Notes: generated by a model not told the origin, from the letters alone. 64,000 nucleotides of DNA from Rostratula benghalensis (GCA_013399305.1 VXAI01000020.1:6952607-7016606), one strand, 5' to 3'. Shown: positions 28,090-41,200, counted from the stretch's first letter. Translations and numbers: made by a program.

Positions 28090-29702
28090 GCTGGCTTGTA
28101 TACCAATATAGGGGCCTCAAGTTTAAGATGGGAAAATCAGAATTTTTGGCAATAACAACAACCTTGATACAACAGGCATCTCAGAGACCTGGAGTAAGGA
28201 TAATTAACAGGATACAGTGTTGCCAGGCTACCAGCTTTGAAGGATGATGGAATGAGATGTACAGGTGAGGGCATTGTATGTGAAGGAAAGTCTAAAATTT
28301 AACAGCATAAAATTATTGTGGGAAGAGAGAAGCACTATGGAATCTTCAGTGGAAATCCCTTACTCTAATAATAATAAACAAATAGTGCTAGGTTTGTACT
28401 CCAGGCTCTGGAGGATGGTAAGTAAGGTTGCAAATTTAAGACAGGTTGCAATAGCACGAGACTTTCACTATACATGTATGTAGATGTATACATATGTATA
28501 TATGTACATATACTTACTGTATCATTGCTGTCTTAAGACTGTTGAAGGCGATAAATGACTGCTTCCTAGAACAACTGGACTTATCACTCTCCTGAAAAGC
28601 TGCCATTTGGGCTTTGGTCCCGAGTAATGCACAGGACCTAATTCAAATGGTATTAGTTCAAGAGCACTCTGTAACAGCAATCAGAGTAAAATTAGGATTA
28701 ATATTGCAGTGGGAGAGAGCAAGCCAAATAAAACATGCATAGATTCGATTTCAGGAAGGAGAATTATATAAAAATGAAGCAATTAGCAAAAATACCCCTA
28801 AAATGAATACTCCTAAAAGTAAGAAGCCTACAAGCAGCCTTGAGGATGTTTGAAAATACTGTATTAGAAGCCCAGGTAAGCTGCTTAGAAAAGGAAAAAC
28901 AGTGATCCAGTAAAAACCCAGTATAGCTAAACAGAAAGCTTAAGGACGCTATTGTACAGAAAGGATTGAATTTAAAAAAAACAGAAAGGTTGTCCAAATG
29001 AGGGGAAAGTAAAATAATGGCATATCGTATGTATACAGGAAATTATAGGAAACATAAAAGAATTTGTAAAAGATACTCAGACTAATTATAAAGAAGGTCT
29101 TTAAAGAGATAGGAAGCTGGAAGCCAGATCATGGAAGAGCTGGACCACCTGATGACAAAGGTGTTAAAATGGCATTTGAGGATAAGGCTGCAGCAGAGAA
29201 TAGGAGATTTTTTTTTCTGTATTTTTTTTAAATTTTTTTTTACCATTGAAGATGTTGGGTAGTTTCCAACATCCAGTGCTGTTTTTGCAGCAGATCTGTC
29301 AGGGGAGCTGTACCAATTTGAGCAAACTATACAGGAAGTATTAGACCACATAGAATAAGTTATATGTTGATAAGTCACCAGGATCAGCAGTCATTCACCA
29401 AAGAGCTGTGAAGGAGCTCAAATGTGAAATTGCAGAGCTGCTGGCCAAAATGTGTAACCTATCATTACAAGCAGCCACTGAGCCAGGGAACTGGAAGATT
29501 GCCACTCTAAGTCCCATCCACAAACAGGGCTCTAGAGAGGATCCTGGAACTGCAGACCACTGAGTCTTTCTTTCATCTGTTCTAAAATGGAAGAATCTAT
29601 ATTAAAGGATGAGATTACTGAGCACATGGATAAACACAGCCTAAAAAAAAAGGAATCAGCATGGCCTCTGGGAAGGGAAATCCTGCCTTGCTAACTTGTT
29701 CT
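28090..29702 (+). mobile_element. old CR1/L3-like LINE body: endonuclease and N-terminal reverse-transcriptase remnants
   Basis: Two diagnostic blocks are readable. In the first, TGISETW at 28,172-28,192, then a GYQL word, then ALYVKE in a different frame at about 28,271-28,288 follow the order of the APE-type endonuclease of CR1-group LINEs. The ETW glutamate belongs to the active site of that family. In the second, DKSPGS at 29,369-29,386 and EPGNWKIATLSPIHKQG near 29,488-29,540, then REDPG, correspond to the fingers region at the start of the reverse transcriptase. Between the blocks the frame is lost, and an AT-rich TATACATATG patch (28,470-28,512) interrupts it. Similarity stops abruptly at about 29,702, where the palm would begin. 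Many stops and shifts make it non-functional. It looks considerably older than the 16.6-kb CR1. Confidence 0.75.
28470..28512. repeat. TA/CA low-complexity patch with short palindromes
   Basis: TATACATATGTATA at 28,487-28,500 is a perfect 14-base palindrome within a TATG/CATA-rich run. It sits inside the old LINE body and probably arose by local slippage. Confidence 0.55.
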
Positions 29703-30330
29703 GGGTACACGGTACATGGATACAGCTGCCAGGACGGAGCCAGTGCTGCCCTGCCCTGAAAAAAATCCAGGTCTTGGGAAAAAGACAGAGGCTGTTGAAG
29801 CAGTACCAGAAAGTGGGCAGGACCGGCAGGATGAAAATGAACTCATCTCCCCTGAAGGCAAGGGCCCGATTTCTGCCACTTAAGAACAGACAAGTTCTGT
29901 TTACTTGTGCCTGCCTGCATTAGTTCAGTTAGTTTGAGTTAACCCCTTTTCAAAGGGAATTTAGAGGAATAGTCACTGCTGTGGGAATTGAACTGAAAGA
30001 GACAGAAAGACATCCTTGAATTAGTGCAGAATAGTGCCCAGGCTTGGTGGATGGTTTGTTGGTGGAAAAACTTCACTATCGTTAGACATTTTGTGGAATT
30101 TTAAGAGTTCTTGTTTATTAGTTTCTCTCTATTTTCTTTCCAGTGTTTCTTTCTCATAGCATTTCCACATGAATTTGAGCCTTGAACTTCTTTTAATTTC
30201 TATGTTATCAAAAGTTTGGTTGTCATATAGTGGAAGAAGATCTTGTACAACCTTTGAGAAACACCTTGATGGAGAGCTCAAAAGATGGCAGACAGTTTGT
30301 GTTGAAGATCAATTTACAGCACCACAGCAA
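29703..30330. other. unidentified patch between two LINE fragments
   Basis: The first 230 bases (to about 29,930) are noticeably richer in G and C than the flanks and are open in one frame on each strand (75 codons on +, 62 codons on -). I recognise no protein. The patch begins exactly where the old LINE breaks off, so it may be a separate insertion or a divergent internal part of a retroelement. From about 29,940 to 30,330 the sequence is ordinary AT-rich DNA. Confidence 0.4.
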
Positions 30331-30939
30331 AGAATCATAGCATGGTTTGGGTTGGAAGGGACTTTTATCTAGTCCATCTCTCCCAGCAATGAGCAGGGAC
30401 ATCTTCAACTAGATCAGGTTGCTCAGAGCCCTGTCTAGCCTGACCTGGAATGTTTCCAGGAATGGGGCATCTACCACCTCTCTGGGCAACCTGTGCCAGT
30501 GCTCCAGCGGCAACACTCATTGCAAAAAAATTCTTCCGTATATCTAGTCTGAATCTATCCTCTGTAAGTTTAAAACTATTACACCTTGTCCTATTGCAAC
30601 AAGCCATACTAAAAAGTCTGTCCCCATCCAGAAGTGTGGCCGGCCACACTTGTTTTGATGCAGCCCAGATACAGTTAGGTTGCTGGGCTGTGAGTACACA
30701 TTGCTGGCTCATGTTCACCTTTTCATCCACCAGTACCCCTTCTCGGTAGGGCTGCTGTCAGTCGCTTCTTCTCCCAGCCTTGCTGATACAAGGGGTTGCC
30801 CTGATCCATGTGCAGGACCCTGCACTTGGCCTTGTTGAAACTCATGAAGTTCACATGGGCCCACTTCTTAAGATTGTCCAGATCCTTCTGGATGGCATCC
30901 TGTCGCTCAGACATGTCAACCCCATCACTCAGCATGGTT
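30331..30939 (-). mobile_element. CR1 LINE 3' fragment, minus orientation, with internal deletion
   Basis: The segment begins with the reverse complement of the CR1 3' end (AGAATCATAGCATGGTTTGG at 30,331-30,350). It then follows the CR1 3' region backwards through the conserved GAGCAGGGACATCTTCAACT block. At about 30,630-30,650 it jumps. The block on the far side (from GGCCACACTTGTTTTGATGC, starting near 30,643) belongs several hundred bases further upstream in the reverse-transcriptase C-terminal region of the family. I infer an internal deletion of a few hundred bases. The element continues to about 30,939 and is truncated there. It is non-coding and inactive. Confidence 0.92.
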
Positions 30940-33096
30940 CAGAGATCAGTATGTTTCCATGAAGTAGGCTTATTTCTAAAAAATTAGTACCGATCGATAC
31001 ACAAGAAGCACTCACAGCAATCACTTGTCTTTCCAAAAGTAGATTTTGAAATTCATGGATTTCAAAAGAAGGAGAATTATTTGCATAGCGAGGATATGTT
31101 CCTGGATATAGAAAAGAAAGTGAGGAAAAAATATTTAGAAGAGCTAATTTTTTCCTGGGAATCCATTTTAACTCTCACTAGAATCCGATGTCTTGATATG
31201 CCAAACACTGCCAGGAGCAGAGATTTTGGGATAAGCCACTCAACTCTCATGAATCATCCTGAAAAGTAATTGTTAGGGGAAAGACCCTGTAAAATGGAAT
31301 TGCAGAACAGTGAAATTGTATTAAATTTAAAATGGAATAAACGTGCTGTGAGAAAAATGAACTTAGCTTTGTGACTATTAGGATTTAAGGGACTCTTTAT
31401 TATAAATATATCAGAGACAGGATAGAGCTGGTGGAATTGTTCCCTGCAAACTGAAGCTTGAAGAATATGATCTGCAGGTAATCAAAAAGAATGAGTTCAC
31501 CAGTGTTATCTTCCTTACCTTGTTTATATGCCTGAGCATAAAATTCCAGCAGCACAAGATTCTGTAAGGCCTGTTTAAATGGGAGTATTTCTAAATGGAC
31601 AGTTAATTAGGAACAATACAAAACTAAGTGAAAGTGAATAAAAAAGGTTTTGTGCATAGAATAGAATAGAATTCCTCATGGACTGGAGTTAGAAATGCGT
31701 CTGCAGGATATGTGGCAACAGAAATATGGAGGTACCAAGAAGGTACCAAAGCATCTCTTAATTGTAACAGGAGATAAAGCTGGAAGTCAAAAAGCCAGAA
31801 AGAATGCAAACCCAAATAAAACTTTAGATCACATTTCAGATTGCCTGAAGGGATGTCTTTTTTTTCCTAAACTAATGAAATGGAAGTTTTTTTTTAATAC
31901 TGCTACCAAAATGGCTAATGAGTCTTCTAGCAGGGAGGAAAAAAATACCACAAAACCAAGAAGTTTAGAAATGTGGAGGAAGAAAGAACAGGAAAAGCAT
32001 TCAAAAGCTGTCATTTACTTTGTTGCCTGGATATGCTGTGAATCATCAGAAAACTTGGAGGCAGGCTTACAAGGGGTAGTACACTGTAAAGCACTTGTCC
32101 TTTATTCACGTTAATAACTTATATAAGTTGGCGTCTTTAAATTCTTTTTCTAGTACAGTTATTTAAAGATTGAGCTGCAGCTGGAAATAAGATGCAACTG
32201 TCTTAATGAGGTTCCCTTTCAGCATGGATTTTGAATTTGAATAGCTACAGAATTTACACAGCTTCGCAGGGCTCTGCTGTTAATTTCTATGGTATTCAGG
32301 ATTATGAGCATTGTGCACTTCACTTGTAATGAATGTGAACTCTTCTCAAAGGAATTAGAGTTATTCCTCTAAAAAATTTGGTAGCTGCTCTCCAGTAATG
32401 AGTGCATTAAAAATCTTTAGCAAAAAAAAAGAAGCATATATTGTAAACAAAAAATAAGTATTTTAACCAGTTACATTGTTATAGTAGAAGTGGTTTCATT
32501 ACACCACTGGTATTAAGGTGTGTGTATATGTAAACTTAAAAAACTGAATTTTTAAATCAGCAAACACATGAAAAACATCTAATACTGAAATGAATGAATC
32601 TTCATTTAACTGTCATTTCCATTGCTTCTGCTCTTCTCTCCACGTGAACAATCAAAGTAATGCTTATATCAAGTTTGGTTGTTTTTTTTTTACATCAAAA
32701 TATTTCTTGAGCTAAAACTTAGTGAAACTTACCCTTACACAGGGAATGGTAATAGAAAGCCTTGATGCAGAAGTGATGCCCATTTAACAATACAAAAAAG
32801 GAATTGTTCTTTAAGTACCTGTGAAGCAAGGCCTTTACCAAGAGCTGTACATATGGATGTTATCATCAGTTTTCGTCACTAAATTCCATTCAGCCACTGC
32901 TTATGTGTACACATACACACAAATATAACTTCATAGCATAAAATGTTCTGAAATTCTTGAGTTCTAAAAAGATTCATGAGTCCTATGAAATCAGTGATGT
33001 CTAACTCATGTGATAGAAACAGTGGTCTCATATGCTTCAAGTACATTATATCACATTGACAGGTGAGCAGAACAATGGGTATATTTCCACAGTCAT

Positions 33097-33176
33097 CTTT
33101 TCCACTTCTTTTTCTTTTTCTTTTCCACTTCTTTTTATATATTTTTTTTTTCTTTTTCCTTTTCTTTGTTTGTTTC
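33097..33176. repeat. pyrimidine-rich tract with a 23-base tandem duplication
   Basis: An almost pure T/C strand in which CTTTTCCACTTCTTTTT occurs at 33,097-33,113 and again at 33,120-33,136, followed by T-rich sequence. It is probably slippage-derived low-complexity DNA. It could look like a very long polypyrimidine tract to a splice predictor. Confidence 0.7.
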
Positions 33177-33603
33177 AAATAAGCTCTGGAAATCACAAGA
33201 ACTTGCGTATTCTAAGTCCTTTTGTGAGACATGTGTAACAGTTTTTTCATATTATTTTGAGAATGCTTCAGTAATTCAGATGAAGAATCAGTAAAGGTTT
33301 ATTCCTGAGTAGAAGGTCAATTGGAGTAGGATATTTCAGGTGGGCCATCTACCTGGTATCACAAAGGAAATTGTTACAAGCAGCACTCATGACCAGCTCC
33401 ATATTTACAGCCAAGTCAAATGATACAAAGAAGCGCAGAGACAGACTTATGCCTTGAGATCAACAATATCTTTTATCCACCCTCAAAAAAGGAAAAAGAG
33501 GAGAATATAAAATGGAAGCCCATTTTTAATGGCACATCGCTATAGGCATCTAACCCAAAAGCTGTGTAAGTTGGTGTAAACAATTCAGTTCATCAACCTG
33601 CAG

Positions 33604-33631
33604 ATTACTGACAAATGAGTTTGTCAGTAAT
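33604..33631. repeat. perfect 12-base inverted repeat with 4-base loop
   Basis: ATTACTGACAAA at 33,604-33,615 and its exact complement TTTGTCAGTAAT at 33,620-33,631 flank TGAG. Transcribed from either strand it would form a stable short hairpin. No transposon body or gene is visible around it, and the stem is too short for an animal microRNA precursor. Confidence 0.85.
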
Positions 33632-33908
33632 GTCAGGAGCTTAAATTCACATTTTTTATGGGGATTCTCTCATACAGTAGATCTTCTTGGCTAAGAGAAA
33701 TGGTAAATTTATTGTTCTCAGAATGGCTGCCAAAATATCAATTTGCATTCACTTAACCACAGCTAAATTAATTTATATGTTAATTTTAAATGTCATTTCA
33801 AGGAAGCATACCCTAGAATGAAAATCACATACTTGTGCCACAGTCACTAATATTTTATGCTTAATGAATGATGTCATTCTTAGAATCTTCATTACTACCT
33901 TTATTATC

Positions 33909-34056
33909 CCCCATCCTTGGAAACATTCAAGGTCAGATTGGACAGAGCCCTGAGCAACCTGATCCAGTTGAAGATGGCCCTGCTCACTGCAGGGCAGGTG
34001 GACTAGATGAGCCTTAAAGGTCCCTTCCAACCCAAACTACTCGATGATTCTGTGAT
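33909..34056 (+). mobile_element. CR1 LINE 3' end fragment
   Basis: About 150 bases of the CR1 3' terminus in + orientation. A CCATCCTTGGAAACATTCAA block comes first, then the CCTGCTCACTGCAGGGCAGG block, then CCCTTCCAACCCAAACTACT, and the fragment ends at TGATTCTGTGAT. The extreme 5' truncation is usual for CR1. The sequence family is similar to the fragments at 30.3 and 58.6 kb. Confidence 0.95.
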
Positions 34057-35242
34057 TACCATGCTCAAAAGGAGTGGGAACATGTTAGGGAAGGAAGTAG
34101 GGCAGGGAGAGCTACACCTGATGCTACTATTCACCTGTCATGTGATGGCACTGATAAATTATTTAATATCTGCTTCTATTATTCTGTATTATGTCTTCAT
34201 GGGGTGATATCCTGTAGCAGTGTGCTCTGCCCTGGCTGAATCTGTTTCATTTCCTTTGCAGATGGCTTGCTGCCATGGAAAATAATAGAAAAATAAAACT
34301 GCCAGGCTTCTACCTCCTGCCAGTTTCAATAGAACTTAGGAAAAAAATAGCAGAATTTTATCTTAAAGACTTTCACTATGGCCTTTCATTATTGACCTTT
34401 CAGCATGACACAAACTGCAACAATTTATCCCTCAGTTTATTTTAACATAATGCTAATTATGCTTCACCAAAAATTCTCCTTAAGACTTACAATGGCATTA
34501 GAATGTGTTCAATGTTTTAATAATGCTATGTCATGGGAAAATCTTGATCAGGGTGAGAAAAAGAAGTAATTTGATAAAAAATAGTTGAACATAAGGCTTA
34601 GATCAGTAGGAGGAGTTCATAACCGTGGAAGAAGGCTAGTAAGAAGGAAAAAGCCAGCAGAAGTGGAGATATTTTATATGTAACTGGGCAAACTTAGCTT
34701 CTGTTTCACAGTTAAAAAAAAGAATTCATTTTAACATTTAGCATTAGATCATCCTTCAAAGTTTTTGAGTTATTATATCCAAGAGTTGTATTCATAAGAA
34801 AACAAGTGAAGCAAACTAAAAACCAACTTATTTGGTCCTTTGTTCTTCTGGCATTAACAGTGTGTCCTGTGCATTGGAAATACATAACACAAAAGTCAAA
34901 AAATTACAGTTATTTTTCAAAGCAATGAAAAAATGTGCAATCAAATCTCCTAGTTATGCATAATTCTATAAATATAAGCTCAAAAAGACTTGACTTGTAT
35001 TTTTACAGAAAGTCAACAATTCAAATTGACTTGTGTTTTTCTTAACTGCCAGTTTCTGCCAGTTACAGTTTTTGATGATTTCATTCTCCTGGCCTTTGCT
35101 ACTCCTTCTCCACCAGCTCTTGGAATGAAGGAGAAGGGTTGGGAGAGAGCCTGGTGGGTTAGAGAAGGCTGAAAATAGTAGAACTGTAGCAATATGATAC
35201 ATAGAGCTGTAGAAACACAGATATTTTGCTCTTTATTCCTCC

Positions 35243-35273
35243 TACACCACACCACACCCCACCCCCCCCCCCC
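35243..35273. repeat. CA/C-rich simple repeat ending in C12
   Basis: Repeated ACCAC units grade into twelve uninterrupted C residues at 35,262-35,273. The complementary G run could form G-rich structures. Copy number may be unreliable in the assembly. Confidence 0.8.
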
Positions 35274-38200
35274 GCTTTTAAAATGACTATTGACATATAT
35301 TTCTGGAATTAGAATCCTTTCCTAGACCTCTAGACTTTTTCCCTGATTTTCCATGTGTTAGTTACTTATCTCATAGTCTTCTGCAGTGATAAAAAGTTAC
35401 AGAAAGCCATGAACTTTTTATTTAATTTTGAAATAAGCAATAGTCCAAAACACTGCACTCTCAGAAACAATCTGCGAAATAATCAACATTTTAGAAGTAT
35501 GTTATTTGCATTTGTTCAACATACAGTAATTTAAAGAAAAAAACCAAACACATTTTTAGCTGATTTATTTATTATCTTTCTTGTGTAGTGTTGCCTGGAA
35601 AAGCCGAATTTTCTCTTACAGAAAGGCAAAGGTTTCAAACTGTATTTGCATTTTCTTAAAGTAAGTGGATGCTTGAAACTGTGTTAAGATAATAGGCTGG
35701 GCTGGATACACAATGCAGCAACCTACATCGTCCAGATTAGGGGATTTACTGGTATGTGCTTTGACTCCCGTTTCTGTCCTGCACATTTGCATTTCATTCT
35801 CACACTATGAGCTTGGGATTTGCCCTAACATGATATTGTGCTATAATCACCCACAAATTTTGTTGAAGTGACATGCCACAGTAAAGAGTAGCTTTACATC
35901 TCAGAGAGTGCCCTAGCCATTGGGCTGTTTGCTCTTCTGCAATTACATTGTCCCCTATTCTTCTTTTTCCCTAAGAAAACTCTTGTGCAGTGATTTCTGT
36001 GAATAATTCTGTTTTTCCCAACATTTTTTCATATAAATAATATAAAATTAAAGAAATCTTGAGCAGAGCTAGTCACTAGTGACATGGCATTGCCATTTTG
36101 TCACTCTCAAAGGGGAAAATCTTTTTAGGTATATGTATCGCTGTTAAAGTTTTTAGTTTATCATTGACTCATGAAACATGTTATTAATATAAAATTCTTG
36201 AAATGGCCATTATTTACTTTCACCGTGGAAATAGAATGAGTAATTTTTCTTTCAACACTGGGCTAGCAACAAACTGTGTGTATGTAGCAACCGGAAGTCT
36301 ATGACTTCTTTTCAGAACAGTTTTAAGTTAATATATTTTCAATTTCTGTTGATGAAATAGTTGTCTATTTTGGGAGTGAAGTGCATAGTTAGTCCTTGGA
36401 GAGAATGGATGTAATGTTTTTAGTACAATGAGTTAAAGCTTTTTCATTTTTCATTCCTCCTCTGCACAGATAATTTTTTGAATTATGTTTTTTTCTTAAT
36501 TGTATTTTTCTCTTTATTGGGATATCTTGAGAAAAACTATAAGCATTCCTTTTGTTTTGTTGAGAAATCTGTATGATCTTGAAATGTTATTCACTTCATT
36601 TTCCACTGCCATTTATGTAATTGTGCTTCAGCACTCTTTTAAAGAAAAAGCACAACTAAAGAAACATTGGCCAGCTGTATAATATATTCTGAGCACAATT
36701 TTCCTGTTGCAAATAGTTGTAAAAATATTCAATAGCTTTAATTACTACTGCAAAATGGTGCAACAATTTCTCTCTGCAGAATTCAGGCTGGGCCAGCCAC
36801 CATTTTCAGATCTCTTGTATTTAGACAGTTGTACTCCCAGCGAGCACTCACATCTGTGTTTAACGCACAAGGCCAAGCCAACAAAGAACTATGCAAATGC
36901 CAAGTGCTGCTCCTGTGTCCACTCAGTTTCCTTTTTTGTTTAATGTACTCAGTGGTTCAATTTTGCCTTCAGGGCTCTATTGACTGTTCTCAAATCTAGG
37001 CAGAATTCTAGAAAATGCTACCCGTTGCTGGCTGGCTGCTTTCAGATGGGAATTGAATAACGATTAAACTGCTTTATGTTCGAGCAACCAGAATAACTCT
37101 CCCTGAAAGAATCTGATTCTTCATTCCTTCAGCAGTGGAAACTTGAGGATGGAGGGGCAATCACACCAAAGGGGAGACACCATGTCGTGGAAGGTGAAAG
37201 TTGGGGAGGAATAGAGTAGATACCCAGTCCACACTCCAACCAGCAACTACAGGGCAGCATGCTGGGAAATCCATCTGAATTACTCTCAGAAAGTTCACAA
37301 ACAAAGGGGAACTCATCTATCTAGAAAGACCTAATGTCTTTCTCACCTGCCCCCTGTTCATCTAAAATCTTTGTGATGGCTAATACATTGGGAATTTGAG
37401 AAACAAACCCGGATTTAATGCTAATGCCACTTTTATTCACAAATGCAGAGCGTGAAAGGAAAAAGAAAAAGAATGTTATGGCAAGGGAGATCCAGCATCT
37501 GTCTTCAGGTACTGTCCTCCCACCAATGCTGTCCCCTTCCTCAAAGCAGGTTTGAGGTGTCCAATGGATAAATACCCTTCTTACTGTTTTACCACGTTCA
37601 AGCTTTAAAATACAGGATTCCTTTTCAGGGTTGGTTAGATATGGCAGTTGTATAATCAAAAGAAATCCTAGATTTACAGAAAGTCTAAGAATCTTAGGAT
37701 TACCTTTTTTTTTTTTGTCATCGGGCCTCACGAGAATAGGGGAATAAAAATTAAATATTATCCTAACTTATTCTCAATTTCTAAATTTCCCCTGAAAAGC
37801 CACAAACTTGTACCATTTGTTTTTCTGTTTGGAGTTTAACTTAAAAATAGAAAGATTGCTTTTAATTATGTGGTTTTTGAGAAGAAAGACATAAGACATA
37901 AATGATATTAAAACAAAATACCACAGGATAGAAATATTTCTTCACTGACCTGAGAACACCAATAAAAGATATTATTAAAAGAAAACTGTTTTTAAAATCA
38001 AAACAAAGACACCAAGGAAAACATCTAGCAAGGTGACATTAAAAAGGTGTGATTTATAATTATGTGACAAAAGAGGCACTGTATTTATGACACAGTTGTA
38101 GTTAATGGGAAAGTATCACTGAACTGTTTAGGATTCAGTTACATAAGAAAAAGTAATTTTGAAGCACTGAATTGAATTATTTTCTTACCACTGCATTTTT

Positions 38201-41200
38201 ACAGCCACATTTGGCACATGCAGTTGCTCTTCAGGACACTGCAAATGGCAAAAGACTTGCAAAACAAGTTAGTAGAGCAAGAGTGCAGCTGAATGGCTGG
38301 ACAACCTTCCCACTCAGGTAATGGAAATATCTGGCTGCGTTGCCATTGAAGGGAAGGAATTTTTAGACTTCCTTTCTGTCATCCCAGCACAGCTGAGATA
38401 ACATGACTGTCGGTTTCCCGCAGACTCAGGGCAAATTTCTGAGGCAAGATCAGAGAGGCCGGGAACTGTGTCACATAGAAAAATCCATCTTTCACAGTTC
38501 CACCTAAGGTGGTACTCCTTATGCATCATCTGGGCAGCTCCTACTGTCATGTCTTATTTGTACCAGGAGAGTGTTCAGAAGCCTGAGTCACAGATGAGGG
38601 CATTACTGTCAAAAAAATGAAACAGTGAGATAGTCTCTGTTCCAAAGACATGTGTCTAAATTCACAGTGCTCCTCCACAGAATTTAGGGCATTTGAACTT
38701 AATATTAAAAAAACCCAAACACACACAAAAAGATGGGAGATGATTGACAGAGTAAAACAAAGGACATTCTGGCATAATATATCAAATGATTGTCATGGGG
38801 CTGTTTCCAGTTCAGTCTCGCTCACTCTAATGTTGTACAGAATAGTAATATTTGCCAAAAATTAAAGACTGTCATGAAGTAGCCTGCAGCAGATCTGATT
38901 GCCAACTTGAAAAAAAGCAAAATCCAGTACCAATACTATACTTCTCTAGCATGTAGGCAGGGTGAAATAATAGATCAAAGACTTATAAAGTGTACAACCA
39001 AGAAAACTATATAGTTCTTCATCAAGAAACTCAGACTATTCTGATGTCTTGAATTGCATTCTGAATATTTCCTCACTCTAGCATAAAAAGTTGGATGACC
39101 TAAAGCCAACTCAGCATATGGGAGGTAGAGGAATGATATAAAGACAAAGCCTGAAGAAAGGCTTAACATGCTGTATTTCTGCTTCTGTTCAGCAAGGACA
39201 AAGAAAAAATCCTTAAGAAAAATAAATGCTATGGTTGATGATAAGGTTAATACTAATTTTCGTGCTCAGATATATTGGTGGGACTGGTGGATCTTATAAC
39301 TGTCGTTGATTAGGAATAGTAATATCAACAGGAGTTAGAGCTACTGCATAACGTACAGTTGACCTACTGTGCTACTTCATCACCTGGGGGGGCATTCATC
39401 TCACCCAACTTTAGCCACCTAAAAATTAGCTGCCTAATCTATGCAAGTGATGTGGGTTCCTTCAAGGGAGATAAATGAATCTCTTCAGTGTGACTCCTGT
39501 CATCCCTATGGAGGTATTCACAGCACATACAATGAATTGCCCTTTGGAGATATTTCACTCTGAATTATTCTACATGATTTTGATAGATAATAATGATACA
39601 TATTAGGTGGATAAAGATATGAAAAAAACTCACACTTATGTGTTTGATAGGAAAGGCATGTCTTCACTGCATGGTACAAATCCATGAAGGTATATCTCAA
39701 CAATCTTATTAAAAGGCAACTTGGGAACCAAAGCAGAGAAATTTGTGAGGAATAATTTAGCCTGAGAAGTCTGTTGTACTCCAGAGAAGGAGCTAAGCAG
39801 CTGTAGACACAAAAATCTCTCCATACTCTCTGCAAGTCACAGCAGTTATAAAAGAATGGGATCAATGCCTACAACCTGGGAGGTTTAATACCTGCAAAAT
39901 ATCTTCTATGTAAAGGTTATCACATAAAGCATAATGCAGAATACTGACACTATCTAGGGAAGCTTATCTTATTATTACTGTTATTTTATCTCCACCCTTG
40001 AGAAAATAGGCAGTCCTATTTTTTGAAAGCAGTTTTCTATTCCTGTGACACCTGAACTGTCATTTTTAATTTGCTTAAAAATTACTTACTTCTTGCTATA
40101 ATTTACAGACAGTAATTTAAATAAAGTCTAAAAGCTGTCCACTTTGAACAAATTTGAGATGCCAGTTTGGCCCAGTTGCAAGCAGTGTTAAAATGTCATT
40201 GTTTTTTTTCCTTCAACAATTCAGAATTGAACCATTTCTCCATAAGTAGTGTCTACTCTGTACTTACATGCACACCTGAACCCAAGGGACTGTGCCCTCT
40301 CTCTTAATATTTGCATATGGTTATCCCTTTCCCTTCAAACACAAACCAGTAGATTATATTACTTTTAAAGAGAACTGTTTTTGTTGGTACTGGTATTGGC
40401 AGACAAGAATCTCACAATAATATAGCAGTAGAATATAACACATAAAGCCAACACAGTAAGGAAACTGCGGGTAGTGTTAATTCAGCACAATAAGAGAAAG
40501 AAGATACACTCTTTAAAATCATATAAAAATTTGTTTTAAAGTTATTAAGTATATTTCATATATGGAATGATAAGCAAATTGCCACAGAGCAATTTTATTG
40601 ATTATACTTTTATGATGATTACAAGAATTTTAGTGAATATATAACTTTGGTCAAACTATATGTCAGTGTGATGAGCAGGAAATATTGTTTAGCTTTTTTT
40701 AGAACTATTGTTTAAAGAATCTTGAAAATTCATTTGTGATTGAAAGTTCAGTAGAAAGGCACTCTTACCAACTTCATGGTGTTTTGACAGATCTCATATG
40801 CTCAATTGTAGTACTGACTAAAATAAAGCTGCAATTTTACAAGCAGTGAGACAAGCAGATACTATTCAGATCAAAAGGAAAACAAAACTGAATCAGCACT
40901 AAGGGTGAAGGGAGAAATTAGCTGTTTCAAAGAACATGTTTTATTTTGCAAATTTTTATCCAAAAATTTCAGCACTATTAAGGACCTTACTCCAAAGTGA
41001 ACAGTTTTTATGTCAGCCATGACTCACAGCTATATCCTGCTGGATTAGAACATGTGATTTTTGTTTTTGAGCCCTGGTTCAAGAGAATGCCTTACTTTAG
41101 GCCAGGTCTTAAATTTATGCACTTGTCTAACAATTCCTTCTTAGCTGGACTCAAGAAAATGAAGGGATAGATTGTTAGGGTGACTAGAAAAAGCTATTCA

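Larger units (their letters stand above)
30940..33908. other. AT-rich non-coding stretch
   Basis: No supported gene. A + strand frame of 139 codons (31,695-32,114) is the longest in the stretch. It is lysine- and serine-rich, with no recognisable domain and no splice or promoter context, and is probably chance. The stretch also contains a small AGAAT tandem run (about 31,659-31,673), a long pyrimidine tract at 33,097-33,176 and a perfect hairpin at 33,604-33,631. Confidence 0.5.

Noticed and set aside
27648..28106. A 152-codon minus-strand frame
   Set aside because: Lies antisense to the upstream part of the old LINE. The hydrophobic, Cys- and Leu-rich peptide is what the reverse complement of purine-rich LINE sequence gives.
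31695..32114. A 139-codon + strand frame
   Set aside because: No similarity recognised, AT-driven lysine/asparagine-rich composition, no promoter, splice or polyadenylation context, and no support from the opposite-strand pattern.
37321..37731. A 136-codon minus-strand frame
   Set aside because: Contains a poly-Phe run from an A-rich tract and resembles no protein I know. No exon boundaries make sense of it.
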